DNA of 64,000 nt from Bacillus vallismortis (GCF_004116955.1 NZ_CP026362.1:4222363-4286362), one strand, 5' to 3'. Positions 17,816 to 26,936 are shown, counted from the first letter of the stretch. The notes: generated from the sequence alone by a model not told the origin. Numbers and translations are program-made.

Positions 17816-19364
17816 ATTTATGAATCGTATCCAAATGTTTCACCGTTATCTCTTTAAATGAAGCTGTGCCGCCTTCAGAATAAAGGGTAATGCCTTTATC
17901 TTCAGGTCTCGGGAACACTTGATTTGAAAAAACGGTTTTTCCATCGCCGACAAATACTTCTATCGTTGTTTTATCGACGAGAATTTTTAAATGGGTCTTC
18001 TGTTTGCTTACATCGAAAGGTGTCTTGCTTTCGACATAGGTATTGCTTTTGTCAGGCTGATTTGCAGCCGCTCTGTTGACATATGCATAGCCGTCTTCGG
18101 CGAAAATGCCGACATCAATATGGCGTTCTTGGTCTTCCGACTCTCTCAGCCTGACGCCTGCGTTCTTTAGCTCTGACCAAGAAAGATCCATATCAAGCTG
18201 GTACGTATCAGCAGTGATCGACAGTGTTTTTGATCCGCTCACATCCTGATCCTCTATGTGGTCAGTTGAAACAGTCAGCTGCTCTAAAGCTTCGATCGGC
18301 TGTGAGACGAGACTGTATGTGCCGTCCTGCTCATGCAGCCGGAGTTCACGTATAACAGAATCTGTGCCATTAAACCCATTCTTCATTGTCGGTGTGTTGT
18401 TGGCGTAATCCCAATTGTTCATCCAGGCAAGCGCATACCGCTTTTCTAATGGATCTGTGCTTTTGCCGTCTTCGAACGTCACGCCGCCGTACCAGTCAAA
18501 GCCGTAGTCAAGCCATTGCGGTCCAGTCTGATCCGCTGTAAATTCTTTTCCGTCAAAGCTTCCAGTCCAGTAAGCGTACGTATTTGGTTTGCCCCATGGT
18601 TTACCGTTCGCGCTGGCACCGAGAACCCACTTATTGGTGCCGTCACTTGCCCGCATCATGTAGAGGTCAGGACATTCCACAATGCCCGCTTGCTCTGGGA
18701 AAAATCCGCTTGTGTAATGCCAGTTTTTTAGGTTATCGGATTCATAAAAGCTGATTTTTGTCCCTTCAGCCATGGCCATGACCCATTTGTTATCCTGGTC
18801 ATCCCATATGACTTTCGGGTCTCTGAAGTCGTCTGTGCCGGGATTAGGCATAACGGGGTTATCACGATAGGACTTGAATGATTTTCCTTTGTCTGTGCTA
18901 TACCACAAATATTGCTCCTGTTTTTTGTCTTTGGCAGAAGGCTGTGTCACTATCGCGACAAGCGCATTTTTCCCGAATCCTGCTGTGTTATTTTTATCGA
19001 TTACAACAGAACCGGACCAAATATCGCCGTCCGGGTTTGTATATTTCGGAATTGCCACGCCTTCATCGGTCCAGTGCAGGAAATCCTCTGAAACGGCATG
19101 GCGCCATTCTGTGCCGTTTCCGTTTGGGTAATCCCGATTATAAAGATAGAAATAATGGTATTGTCCATCAAAATAGATTGGTTTTTGAGGATCATTTTTC
19201 CACTTGTCCGGCGTTGTAAAATGATATGCCGCCCGGTAGTCCGGTTTCTGTGTTGATTTTGTTTTTTTGACAGGTTCTTCGTTTGGCAATAAGTCGATAA
19301 ACAGCAATATTCCTGCAAAGATGAGGAAGACGGTTAGCCATTTGCCTGCTTTTTTATAGTTCAT
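17814..19364 (-). CDS. levB: Endolevanase LevB, membrane anchored
   Basis: 516 residues. A single N-terminal membrane anchor (KWLTVFLIFAGILLFIDLLP, about 8-27) is followed by a GH32 five-blade propeller: nucleophile region WKNDPQ (about 56-61), FRDPKV and acid/base region IVECPDLY. A C-terminal beta-sandwich runs from about 370. Hydrolyses levan to levanbiose-type fragments. AAAGGTGA stands before ATG 19364. It follows sacB on the same strand, so levan synthesis and breakdown genes are paired. Confidence 0.93.
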   Translation of the reverse strand: MNYKKAGKWLTVFLIFAGILLFIDLLPNEEPVKKTKSTQKPDYRAAYHFTTPDKWKNDPQKPIYFDGQYHYFYLYNRDYPNGNGTEWRHAVSEDFLHWTDEGVAIPKYTNPDGDIWSGSVVIDKNNTAGFGKNALVAIVTQPSAKDKKQEQYLWYSTDKGKSFKSYRDNPVMPNPGTDDFRDPKVIWDDQDNKWVMAMAEGTKISFYESDNLKNWHYTSGFFPEQAGIVECPDLYMMRASDGTNKWVLGASANGKPWGKPNTYAYWTGSFDGKEFTADQTGPQWLDYGFDWYGGVTFEDGKSTDPLEKRYALAWMNNWDYANNTPTMKNGFNGTDSVIRELRLHEQDGTYSLVSQPIEALEQLTVSTDHIEDQDVSGSKTLSITADTYQLDMDLSWSELKNAGVRLRESEDQERHIDVGIFAEDGYAYVNRAAANQPDKSNTYVESKTPFDVSKQKTHLKILVDKTTIEVFVGDGKTVFSNQVFPRPEDKGITLYSEGGTASFKEITVKHLDTIHK

Positions 19365-19401
19365 ATGGGATTCACCTTTATGATGGAAATAAGAAATAAA
19401 A

Positions 19402-19430
19402 GAAAATGCCAATAGGATATTGGCATTTTC
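19402..19430 (-). terminator. Hairpin between sacB and levB
   Basis: GAAAATGCCAAT-N5-ATTGGCATTTTC, a 12-bp stem followed on the minus strand by TTTTATTTC. It may attenuate read-through from sacB into levB. Confidence 0.82.
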
Positions 19431-19440
19431 TTTCGCGTTT

Positions 19441-20862
19441 TTATTTGTTAACGGTTAATTGTCCTTGTTCAAGGATGCTGTCTTTTACAACAGATGTTTT
19501 CTTGCCTTTGATGTTCAAGAGGAAGCTTGGCGCAAACGTTGCTTGTTTGTCAGCAAAGAAACCTCTGTTTGTCATGTAGCTTGTAATGACGACATTGTTT
19601 CCTTTAGCTTGAGGCACAGCGAAGTGTGAGTAAGTAAAGGTCACATCGTTAGGATCAAGATCCATTTTTAACACAAGGCCTGTTTTGTTTAGCGGCTTGT
19701 ATGGGCCTGTTAAGGAATTAGAAACATAACCAAGCATATAAATGTCATTAGATGTAATGCCGTCGATTGTCATTTTTGATCCGCGAGAGTCAGTGAACAG
19801 GTACCATTTGCCATTCATTTTAAAGACATTCGGGCGTTCAATTTCATCTGTAACTGTGTTAGATGCAATCAGCGGTTTCATCACTTTTTTCATTGTGTAG
19901 TCATCGTTTAGCTCAATGATGCCGAGTGCGCCGTTTGCTAATTCTGCTGCGCGTTTTTTATCGCTTTGCAGAAGTTTTTGACTTTCTTGACGGAAGAATG
20001 ATGTGCTTTTGCCGTAGTACGCTTTGTTAAATAAAGATTCTTCGCCTTGGTAACCGTTGTCAGTTCCAGTGTTCGCTTCAAATACTAAGTATTTGCGGCC
20101 TTTATCTTCCACGTAGTGCGGATCTCTCAGCGTATGGTTATCACCGGAGCTGTAGTTGCCTTCATCGATGAACTGCTGTACATTTTGATACGTTTTGCCG
20201 TCACCGTCAAAGATTGATTTATAATCTTCTACACCGTCGATATTCAGAGAGCTGTCTGACGTTGATACGTTAACCTGTGCAGTTGTCAGTGTTTGTTTGC
20301 CGTAATGTTTACCAGAAAAGTCAGTGTAGAACAAACGAATGTGACCGTCAGATGTGAATGTCGCTGAACCAGACCATTCTTGTGTTTGGTCTTTCAGGAT
20401 TGAATCATTTGCATCGAATTTGTCGCTGTCTTTGAAGACACGGCCAGCGTTTTTCCAGCTGTCAATAGACGTTTCGCCGACTTTTTGATAGAACATGTAA
20501 ATCGATGTGTCATCCGCATCTTTAGGGTCTCCCGCTAACGCAAAGACAATGTGGTAGCCGTGATAGTTTGCGACTGTGCCGTCAGCGTTTTGCAATGGCC
20601 AGCTGTCCCAAACGTCCAGGCCTTTTGCAGAAGAGATATTTTTAATTGTGGATGGATCAAATTCAGGCACTTGATATTTTTCATTTTTTTGCTGTTCAGG
20701 GATTTTCAGCATGTCATGGCGTGTAATATGGGTAATGCCGTACGTTTCCTTATACGGTTTTTGGTTCGTTTCTTTCGCAAACGCTTGAGTCGCGCCTCCT
20801 GCCAGCAGTGCAGTTGTAAAGGTTAATGCTGTCGCTTGTTTTGCAAACTTTTTGATGTTCAT
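19441..20862 (-). CDS. sacB: Levansucrase SacB
   Basis: 473 residues, GH68. Sec signal peptide MNIKKFAKQATALTFTTALLA..AFA, cleaved near residue 29. Nucleophile Asp86 in WDSWPLQ, transition-state stabiliser Asp in LRDPHYVE and acid/base Glu in DEIERPNVF. Secreted; splits sucrose and builds levan. GGAGACATG precedes the start. Expression depends on the SacY-type antiterminator acting on the RAT/terminator in its leader. Confidence 0.98.
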   Translation of the reverse strand: MNIKKFAKQATALTFTTALLAGGATQAFAKETNQKPYKETYGITHITRHDMLKIPEQQKNEKYQVPEFDPSTIKNISSAKGLDVWDSWPLQNADGTVANYHGYHIVFALAGDPKDADDTSIYMFYQKVGETSIDSWKNAGRVFKDSDKFDANDSILKDQTQEWSGSATFTSDGHIRLFYTDFSGKHYGKQTLTTAQVNVSTSDSSLNIDGVEDYKSIFDGDGKTYQNVQQFIDEGNYSSGDNHTLRDPHYVEDKGRKYLVFEANTGTDNGYQGEESLFNKAYYGKSTSFFRQESQKLLQSDKKRAAELANGALGIIELNDDYTMKKVMKPLIASNTVTDEIERPNVFKMNGKWYLFTDSRGSKMTIDGITSNDIYMLGYVSNSLTGPYKPLNKTGLVLKMDLDPNDVTFTYSHFAVPQAKGNNVVITSYMTNRGFFADKQATFAPSFLLNIKGKKTSVVKDSILEQGQLTVNK

Positions 20863-20948
20863 CGTTCATGTCTCCTTTTTGATGTACTGTGTTAGCGGTT
20901 TGCTTCTTCCGGCCCTCCTGTTGAAGATGGCAAGTCAGTTACCTCAAT

Positions 20949-21042
20949 AAAAAAAGACCTAAAATATGTAAGGGTGACGCCAAAGAATACACTTTGCCCT
21001 TTACACATTTTAGGTCTTGCCTGCTTTATCAGTAACAAACCT
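20949..21042 (-). promoter_or_regulatory. sacB leader: RAT antiterminator and terminator
   Basis: Reading on the minus strand, GGTTTGTTACTGATAAAGC (RAT, about 21042-21013) overlaps the left arm of a long hairpin AGACCTAAAAT...ATTTTAGGTCT (21017-20955) that ends in TTTTTTT. SacY or SacT binding to RAT prevents the terminator. The arrangement matches the known sacB leader. Confidence 0.93.
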
Positions 21043-21064
21043 GCGTAATTTACTTTTCGACATC

Positions 21065-21093
21065 ATTCTATTAGACTCTCGTTTAGATTACAA
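21065..21093 (-). promoter_or_regulatory. sacB promoter
   Basis: TTGTAA (21088-21093), 17-base spacer, TAGAAT (21065-21070) on the minus strand; about 25 bases upstream of the RAT, as in B. subtilis. Confidence 0.85.
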
Positions 21094-21337
21094 CGGGTCT
21101 ATTTTCCTCTTTTGTTTGATAGAAAAATGAGAAAAGACCTTCACGGATATGAGTCGGATAGACTAATAGGTGTTGGGGAAAGCTCTTTTCTTTTCAGGAA
21201 GATCGGCTGTTTTAGAGACTGGTTGCATAGGTTGTATTCGGGGGCTTCGGCTTCAGCTTCAGCGATTGTGAAACGGAATCAGGATGCAGGCCACTATCAC
21301 TCTTTCGGAATTATTTTTCTCATATTTTTCAAATTTT

Positions 21338-21363
21338 TGAAACATAGAAGGGGAAATATCGTA
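21338..21363 (+). promoter_or_regulatory. Sigma-W promoter of pbpE-racX
   Basis: TGAAAC (21338-21343), 16-base spacer, CGTA (21360-21363), an exact match to the sigma-W consensus. The pbpE-racX operon is a known sigma-W target. The 21100-21330 stretch before it holds no convincing gene. Confidence 0.85.
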
Positions 21364-21384
21364 GACATTATGGGAGGTGTAAAA

Positions 21385-22740
21385 ATGAAGCGAGAAAAAA
21401 GGATACATCTTGGCACATTATTCTCTGTGTTGGCGGAAAAACAGCAGTTCAACGGGACGGTTCTGGCCGCGGAGGACGGCGATATTTTATATCATCACTC
21501 TTTCGGTTATGCGGAACTGGCGGAAAAACGCCCTTTGCAAACCAGCTCTTTGTTTGAGTTAGCGTCTCTGTCAAAGCCTTTTACAGCTTTGGGGATTATA
21601 TTGCTTGAGGAGAAAGGAATTGTTGGATATGAAGACAAAGTTGAGCGTTGGCTGCCGGGTTTTCCATATCAGGGCGTCACGATTCGGCATTTATTGAACC
21701 ATACGTCAGGGCTGCCTGATTATTTTCAATGGTTTCTTGACAATTGGAACAAGCACAAGATTGCGGTGAATCAAGATGTTGTCGATATGCTGATGAATGA
21801 GGGGCTGCCTAGTGATTTTGAGCCGAACGAGGGCTGGCTGTACAGCAACACGGGGTATGTGCTGCTGGCGGTAATCATGGAAAAAGCCTCCGGCATGAGC
21901 TATTCGGATTTTATGAAAACACATATTTTCTCACCGCTCGGCATGAATGAAACGAGAGTGTATAATAGGAGGTTTCGGTCTGAGCAGACAGATCATTATG
22001 CATATGGATACGTGTATGATGTCCATTCCGAAACGTACGTCCTGCCTGATGATCTGGAAGAAACAAACTATGTTGTGTACCTCGATGGCATTCAGGGAGA
22101 TGGGACGGTGAACGCTGTCACAAGCGATTTGTTTCGGTTTGATCAGGCTTTATATCAGGACAATTTCATCAGTAACGATTCTAAGGAAGCCGCATTTTCG
22201 CCGGTGCGCCTGAACAATGGTGAAACGGTTGATTACGGCTTTGGCTGGGTGCTGCAACACAGTCCTGAAAAAGGGCGTATTGTCAGCCACAGCGGAGGAT
22301 GGCCTGGCTACTCGACGATGATGATCCGGTATATAGATCGGCATAAAACGTTGATCTATTTGAGTAACAAGGAAGAGGAGGCGGAATATGAACAAGCGAT
22401 TTTGAAGGCGGCTGAACATATTTTATTTGGCCAGCCATATGAGATCCCGGAACGTCCTGCTGATAAAAAGAAAAAAGAAGTTGATCCGGCGATATACAGC
22501 CGCTATGTTGGCAGCTACTTGTTTCAGGATGGCACGGCCGCGCGGGTGACAGCCGAGAATGAAAAGCTTTATTTGCAGATCCCCGGACAGGTGAGGCTTG
22601 AATTGTTTCCTTCCTCGGAAACCCGTTTCTTTTTGAGGTCATTGTCTGTTGAAATCGAATTTTTGTTAGGTGATGATGCTGCGAAAAGCTTTATTCTCTA
22701 TGAAGATGGAACAGAAGAAGAAGCGGTCCGTACGAATTAA
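21385..22740 (+). CDS. pbpE: Penicillin-binding protein 4* (PbpE), beta-lactamase-fold
   Basis: 451 residues from ATG 21385 (TGGGAGGTG 6 bases upstream); the frame is open further 5' but without a ribosome site and upstream of the promoter. SxxK motif S61-L-S-K64, YSN in WLYSNTGY and HSGG near residue 290. Serine-hydrolase endopeptidase/carboxypeptidase-type PBP without a signal peptide, induced by cell-envelope stress through sigma-W. Cotranscribed with racX. Confidence 0.94.
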   Translation: MKREKRIHLGTLFSVLAEKQQFNGTVLAAEDGDILYHHSFGYAELAEKRPLQTSSLFELASLSKPFTALGIILLEEKGIVGYEDKVERWLPGFPYQGVTIRHLLNHTSGLPDYFQWFLDNWNKHKIAVNQDVVDMLMNEGLPSDFEPNEGWLYSNTGYVLLAVIMEKASGMSYSDFMKTHIFSPLGMNETRVYNRRFRSEQTDHYAYGYVYDVHSETYVLPDDLEETNYVVYLDGIQGDGTVNAVTSDLFRFDQALYQDNFISNDSKEAAFSPVRLNNGETVDYGFGWVLQHSPEKGRIVSHSGGWPGYSTMMIRYIDRHKTLIYLSNKEEEAEYEQAILKAAEHILFGQPYEIPERPADKKKKEVDPAIYSRYVGSYLFQDGTAARVTAENEKLYLQIPGQVRLELFPSSETRFFLRSLSVEIEFLLGDDAAKSFILYEDGTEEEAVRTN

Positions 22741-22765
22741 AAAGAAAGAGAAAGGAATGAACGTG

Positions 22766-23449
22766 ATGATCGGTATATTAGCCGGAATGGGGCCGAAATC
22801 GACCTCGCCATTTATTGATAAGGTGATTGATTACTGCCAAAAGCTGTATGGGGCTTCACATGATATCGACTTTCCGCACATGATGATTTATTCATGCCCG
22901 ACCCCATTCTATACAGATCGTCCCATCGACCATGAGGAGATGAAAAGAGCAATTATCGATGGTGCGGTAAAGCTTGAGAAAACAGGCGTTGATTTTATCG
23001 CTCTTCCTTGTAACACGGCACATGTGTATTATGAAGAGGTTCAGCAGGCGTTGGCGGTTCCTTTGTTACATATCACCAAGGAAACGGTAAAAGAAATGCC
23101 GCACACTGCAAAAAAAGCGGCTGTTTTAGGAACAGAGTCAACCATCCAATCAGGTATCTATCAAAAAGGGCTGAAGGCAAACGGACAAGAAGTTGTTCAC
23201 AAGGATCATTGGCAGCAGGCTGTAAATCAGCTCATCGCCGCAATCAAACAGCCGAATCATACGGAGCAGACACACGCGTTGTGGCAGAAGCTATACGCTG
23301 AAATCAGTCAGCATGCAGACATTATCATTTCAGCCTGCACGGATTTAAATGCGGTGCTAGATCATATTCAAAGTGAGATTCCGATTATCGATTCCTCCGA
23401 CTGTCTTGCAAAAAGCACTGTCAGCACATATCTTTCCTATCAAAGGTAA
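22766..23449 (+). CDS. racX: Amino acid racemase RacX
   Basis: 227 residues, Asp/Glu/hydantoin racemase fold. Catalytic cysteines in ALPCNTAHVYY and ISACTDLNAV. Makes D-amino acids, probably for peptidoglycan remodelling alongside PbpE. I use ATG 22766 (GAAAGGAA upstream); ATG 22757 adds three residues. The frame is open back into pbpE, which is not meaningful. Confidence 0.92.
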   Translation: MIGILAGMGPKSTSPFIDKVIDYCQKLYGASHDIDFPHMMIYSCPTPFYTDRPIDHEEMKRAIIDGAVKLEKTGVDFIALPCNTAHVYYEEVQQALAVPLLHITKETVKEMPHTAKKAAVLGTESTIQSGIYQKGLKANGQEVVHKDHWQQAVNQLIAAIKQPNHTEQTHALWQKLYAEISQHADIIISACTDLNAVLDHIQSEIPIIDSSDCLAKSTVSTYLSYQR

Positions 23450-23482
23450 CAAGGACTGTCTACGAACAGCCCTTGTTTTTTT
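23449..23482 (+). terminator. Terminator of pbpE-racX
   Basis: ACAAGG-ACTGT-...-ACAGC-CCTTGT hairpin followed by TTTTTTT. Confidence 0.85.
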
Positions 23483-23495
23483 ATGCTCCTATTGT

Positions 23496-23545
23496 TTGAC
23501 AGCTACACGCAATAGTGTTAAATTAAACATGTAAATAGTTACATG
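23496..23545 (+). promoter_or_regulatory. Promoter with PadR-type operator before yveG-padC
   Basis: TTGACA (23496-23501), 17-base spacer, TAAATT (23519-23524). Directly downstream is the inverted repeat CATGTAA-ATAG-TTACATG (23528-23545), which contains ATGT-N8-ACAT, the PadR operator consensus. PadR represses padC until phenolic acids appear, so the operator would block transcription start. Confidence 0.85.
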
Positions 23546-23571
23546 ATTTTTTCGGGATGCGAGGTATGCTG

Positions 23572-24027
23572 ATGAATAAGCCGGTTTTAAAACAATTTGC
23601 CTCTTTAGAAATTAAGGTTGATCCGCCTATCACCATTGGTGAGACAGGCCTGGGACTGAGACGGTGGATTCCGATTCGTTCGGGAACCATAACCGGGAAA
23701 GTAAAAGGGCGTGTTTTGCCGGGCGGTGCCGATTCACAAATCATTCGCGCTGACGGCAGAACAGATTTGTCTGCCAGATATGTAATCGAAACAGCCGATC
23801 ATGAACTGATTTATATTCAAAACAATGGAATACGGCAAGTCAGCGAGCCGTTTCGAAAACAAGCCGCAGCCGGAGAAATCATTGATCCGGAGCATGTTTA
23901 TTTTCGTACGGTGCCGACATTTGAAACAGGCAGCGAAGCTTACCAATGGCTGCATGACCGCTTGTTTATCGGTTCCGCAGAAAGAACCCCTGATTGCGTT
24001 CGACTAGACATTTATGAAGTACAGTAA
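23572..24027 (+). CDS. yveG: UPF0311/DUF3237-type protein in the padC operon
   Basis: 151 residues from ATG 23572, 6 bases after GAGGT. Beta-rich protein with [18 protein letters not shown] and [29 protein letters not shown], the DUF3237 core. It shares the PadR-controlled promoter with padC, 21 bp upstream of it, so it is likely made on exposure to phenolic acids. No enzymatic function is known. Symbol assigned by position and family memory. Confidence 0.78.
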   Translation: MNKPVLKQFASLEIKVDPPITIGETGLGLRRWIPIRSGTITGKVKGRVLPGGADSQIIRADGRTDLSARYVIETADHELIYIQNNGIRQVSEPFRKQAAAGEIIDPEHVYFRTVPTFETGSEAYQWLHDRLFIGSAERTPDCVRLDIYEVQ

Positions 24028-24048
24028 AGACTAAGGAGAGTGTGAAAG

Positions 24049-24531
24049 ATGGAAAACTTTATCGGAAGCCACATGATTTACACGTATGAAAATGGATGGG
24101 AATACGAGATTTATATTAAAAACGACCATACAATCGATTATAGAATTCATAGCGGAATGGTTGCCGGACGTTGGGTTCGGGATCAGGAAGTCAATATTGT
24201 CAAACTGACAGAAGGCGTATATAAAGTGTCTTGGACAGAGCCGACAGGCACAGATGTTTCACTCAACTTTATGCCGAATGAAAAACGCATGCACGGCATT
24301 ATTTTCTTCCCGAAATGGGTGCATGAACATCCTGAAATTACGGTCTGTTACCAAAATGACCACATTGACTTGATGAAAGAATCCCGCGAGAAATATGAAA
24401 CGTATCCAAAATACGTTGTGCCTGAATTTGCCGAGATTACATTTCTGAAAAATGAGGGAGCCGACAATGAAGAAGTGATTTCGAAAGCTCCTTATGAAGG
24501 AATGACAGACGATATTCGCGCGGGTAAATGA
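24049..24531 (+). CDS. padC: Phenolic acid decarboxylase PadC
   Basis: 160 residues, lipocalin-like PAD family. Conserved [17 protein letters not shown] (Tyr pair that binds the carboxylate) and [23 protein letters not shown] (catalytic Arg/Glu region). Converts ferulic, p-coumaric and caffeic acid to vinyl derivatives and CO2; a detoxification step. AAGGAGAG stands before the ATG. A strong terminator follows. Confidence 0.96.
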   Translation: MENFIGSHMIYTYENGWEYEIYIKNDHTIDYRIHSGMVAGRWVRDQEVNIVKLTEGVYKVSWTEPTGTDVSLNFMPNEKRMHGIIFFPKWVHEHPEITVCYQNDHIDLMKESREKYETYPKYVVPEFAEITFLKNEGADNEEVISKAPYEGMTDDIRAGK

Positions 24532-24541
24532 TAAAAACAGA

Positions 24542-24581
24542 AAAACCCGGAAAAGAGAGTTATTTCTCTTTTCCGGGTTTT
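24542..24581. terminator. Bidirectional terminator between padC and the pnbA operon
   Basis: AAAACCCGGAAAAGAGA / TCTCTTTTCCGGGTTTT, a 17-bp perfect stem; it lies inside the 3' end of the convergent small membrane protein gene. Confidence 0.88.
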
Positions 24582-24751
24582 CTTTTTGCCGAATATGCGG
24601 GAACCATAGCAATTCCCGTGAAAAACAGTACGATTCCAGTCCAGCGGATGGGCTGATAATAGGCTGTGTCCCGCCATAATACGACTGCCGAAAAAATGAT
24701 GATACATGCTGCCACAACGATGAAAGTGCCTGTGTATCCTATTTTCCCCAT
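24560..24751 (-). CDS. Small two-helix membrane protein
   Basis: 63 residues. Two hydrophobic segments (about 6-25 and 37-53) joined by WRDTAYYQPIRW, and a basic tail SAKRKPGKEK. AAGGAGA, lying within the last codons of pnbA, provides its ribosome site and the gap to pnbA is 2 bp, so it is translated as the second gene of the pnbA message. I do not recognise the family. Its stop lies inside the terminator hairpin. Confidence 0.7.
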   Translation of the reverse strand: MGKIGYTGTFIVVAACIIIFSAVVLWRDTAYYQPIRWTGIVLFFTGIAMVPAYSAKRKPGKEK

Positions 24752-24753
24752 GT

Positions 24754-26220
24754 TTATTCTCCTTGTGAAGGGAATAGTTTTTGCCTTTTTGCAGATTCAG
24801 GATCGTTTTCAATCGTAATCTCTGAATCTAAAATCAGCGTCTTTCTTGCTTCTGCGTCGTACGCAGGCCATTTTACATTTTCAGTGCTTGGGTTTCCTGT
24901 TTTGGCGAACGCGATCCATGCTGATTGTATGGTATGAGAAAGCTGTTTCACCTCATCCGTTATCTCCGCTTTTGCCATCTGTTCTAACCCGCCGAGATTT
25001 CCGAAAACGAAAGGAAGCTCTAATGCGTGAAACGCTTTATTGTACGGCGGCTTATCCGAGTGCCAGTCGAATCGGTACATCCAAACAGGCGCGTAATGGG
25101 ACTGGGCGGAGGCATAGGCGACGGCCGGACGCCAAAATAGTAAATCAGTCATCATATGAATTTGGCTTTCAAGCGAACGCGGATACAGATCGGCGACTTT
25201 CTTGGCCAGCGGCTGCCCTAATAAATACTCGAGCGCGGCATCAAGCGTTTCCTGAGAATGTACGTCTGAATCCGGGGTGAAAAATAAATATCCTTCATCG
25301 CGATTTGTTCCGATTAATAGCGGAATTCCGGCCGCAGCACCCTCTTCGATCGCTTTTTCTGGTTCAGCAGGCAGCGTTTTCGGATCAAGGGCGGGCTGAA
25401 AGAACAGCTGAAAGATATTTTCATTTTCTGCTTTCCGAAGCTGATCGGCCGCTTTAAGCAAATCTTCCGCTGATAGAGTATGCAATGTGCCCAATTGGCT
25501 CTCGTCAATCCCAAGGACTTGTAAAAAGGCTGCCGCGGTGCTTGCCGCTTTCTCTTTCGTCATTGTTCGGGAAGCGCCGCTTTCCATGATCGCTTTCTGG
25601 AACAGGCCTTTTGCCGCAGGCATAGCGAGTAGCGCGGCAATGCTCATGCTGCCAGCCGATTCTCCAAAAACTGTTACGTTATCTGGATCACCGCCAAACG
25701 CTGAGATATTGTCCCGCACCCATTTCAGTGCGGCGGTTTGGTCCAACAGCCCAAGGTTATCAGAATACGTCTCATCAAACGAAGACAAATGTAAAAATCC
25801 AAACGGCCCAAGCCGATAGTTCAGTGTCACGACAATGACGTCTCCCCGCGCGGCAATGCTTGATCCATCATATAACGGCTCACTGCCCGCTCCGAGATAA
25901 AAAGCGCCCCCGTGAATCCACACCATGACAGGCAGGTTTTCGCTCTGGGTGTCAGGCGCGAAAACATTGACATACAGACAATCCTCAGACTGGCGGGGTG
26001 GCTCAGCATATGAAAGGGACAGCAGATCAGACGGCTGCGGGCAAATCGGGCCATAAGCTGTTGCGTCCAGTTCGTCCTCCCACGCTTCAGGCGGCTCCGG
26101 TGCTTTAAAACGCAACTGTCCGACAGGCGGCTTGGCATAGGGGACGCCTTTCCATATATGTACGCCGTTTTCTGTTGTGCCTTTTACTTTCCCATATCGA
26201 GTTGTTACTGTTTTAGACAT
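24754..26220 (-). CDS. pnbA: Para-nitrobenzyl esterase (type-B carboxylesterase)
   Basis: 488 residues, alpha/beta hydrolase. Oxyanion HGGAF (103-107), nucleophile Ser188 in FGESAGS, acid Glu in NRDEGYLF (about 309) and His in FHALELPF (about 397). No signal peptide; cytoplasmic, broad-specificity esterase. The small residue after the nucleophile elbow is Ser where I recall Gly in strain 168. It ends 2 bp before a small membrane protein gene. Confidence 0.95.
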   Translation of the reverse strand: MSKTVTTRYGKVKGTTENGVHIWKGVPYAKPPVGQLRFKAPEPPEAWEDELDATAYGPICPQPSDLLSLSYAEPPRQSEDCLYVNVFAPDTQSENLPVMVWIHGGAFYLGAGSEPLYDGSSIAARGDVIVVTLNYRLGPFGFLHLSSFDETYSDNLGLLDQTAALKWVRDNISAFGGDPDNVTVFGESAGSMSIAALLAMPAAKGLFQKAIMESGASRTMTKEKAASTAAAFLQVLGIDESQLGTLHTLSAEDLLKAADQLRKAENENIFQLFFQPALDPKTLPAEPEKAIEEGAAAGIPLLIGTNRDEGYLFFTPDSDVHSQETLDAALEYLLGQPLAKKVADLYPRSLESQIHMMTDLLFWRPAVAYASAQSHYAPVWMYRFDWHSDKPPYNKAFHALELPFVFGNLGGLEQMAKAEITDEVKQLSHTIQSAWIAFAKTGNPSTENVKWPAYDAEARKTLILDSEITIENDPESAKRQKLFPSQGE

Positions 26221-26294
26221 CGCACTCTCTCCCTTTTTCCCCCATTATAAACAAATTTGCCCTGAGAATGCGAACGTCAGCCCTTCGCCGATAT

Positions 26295-26753
26295 TCATCT
26301 TCCCATCGTCTTGAAAAAGGATTTGACTTCCTGCACAGTCAAGCCGATTTCTCTTGCTTCCGCCATCAGCGCCTTCCATTCCTCTATATTGGATTCCGTC
26401 AGTTTACGGTTTCGGTAGGAAGCGGTTTCAGGCTGTTCTTTCTTGAGAATGTTCGTAAAAGTGAACAGCTCTTCCTTTTCCATCCCGGCTTGTACGGCTT
26501 GCACAAGATGCACGCGCCATTCTTCTTCACCGCCGCTGATTTTTTCGTACATCATTGTTTCTGCGTCGAATAATTCTGTTAATTCCACTTCCAGCGTGAC
26601 GGAAATTTTCTTTAAAAATTGAACGGACGGATTTGAATGAACGCCTCTTTCAATCTTGCTTAAATAGGATTTAGATACACCTGACTCAACAGCCAGCTGA
26701 TTAATAGAATAGCCTTTTCTTTTACGGTATAAACGGATAATTCTTCCAATCAT
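26295..26753 (-). CDS. slrR: Biofilm regulator SlrR
   Basis: 152 residues. N-terminal XRE helix-turn-helix (MIGRIIRLYRKRKGYSINQLAVESGVSKSYLSKIERG, about 1-37), then a SinR-like segment, then a C-terminal SinI-like dimerisation helix (NIEEWKALMAEAREIGLTVQEVKSFF). SlrR binds SinR and forms the switch that locks cells into chaining and matrix production. It is divergent from epsA across a SinR-operator region that represses both. Confidence 0.95.
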   Translation of the reverse strand: MIGRIIRLYRKRKGYSINQLAVESGVSKSYLSKIERGVHSNPSVQFLKKISVTLEVELTELFDAETMMYEKISGGEEEWRVHLVQAVQAGMEKEELFTFTNILKKEQPETASYRNRKLTESNIEEWKALMAEAREIGLTVQEVKSFFKTMGR

Positions 26754-26809
26754 GATATGAAATTCGCCTCTATTCCTGTCGTTATTTCGTTCATTATAAG
26801 GAATTATCC

Positions 26810-26887
26810 GTTCTTTATAAAATTTAAAATAATAAGGGAAGTGCAGTAAATAAGAGGAAAATCATGATTTTGTTCTCTAAAGAGAAC
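26810..26887. promoter_or_regulatory. SinR operators between slrR and epsA
   Basis: A GTTCTTT box at 26810-26816 (slrR side) and an inverted pair GTTCTCTAAAGAGAAC at 26872-26887 (eps side). GTTCTYT is the SinR consensus, and the paired inverted sites upstream of epsA match the known operator of the eps operon. Confidence 0.88.
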
Positions 26888-26930
26888 TTATTGGCTTATT
26901 TTGCAATTTTTAAATAATATCGTTTTCTTT

Positions 26931-26936
26931 TATAAT
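26931..26936 (+). promoter_or_regulatory. eps operon -10 box
   Basis: TATAAT, about 62 bases before epsA and downstream of the SinR pair. The -35 region (about 26908-26913, TTTTAA) is poor. The roughly 60-nt leader includes GGGGCGCGGGAAGCC. Confidence 0.65.

Noticed and set aside
21112..21384. N-terminal extension of pbpE by 91 codons
   Set aside because: It lies largely upstream of the sigma-W promoter, lacks a ribosome site, and the protein from 21385 has the expected length.
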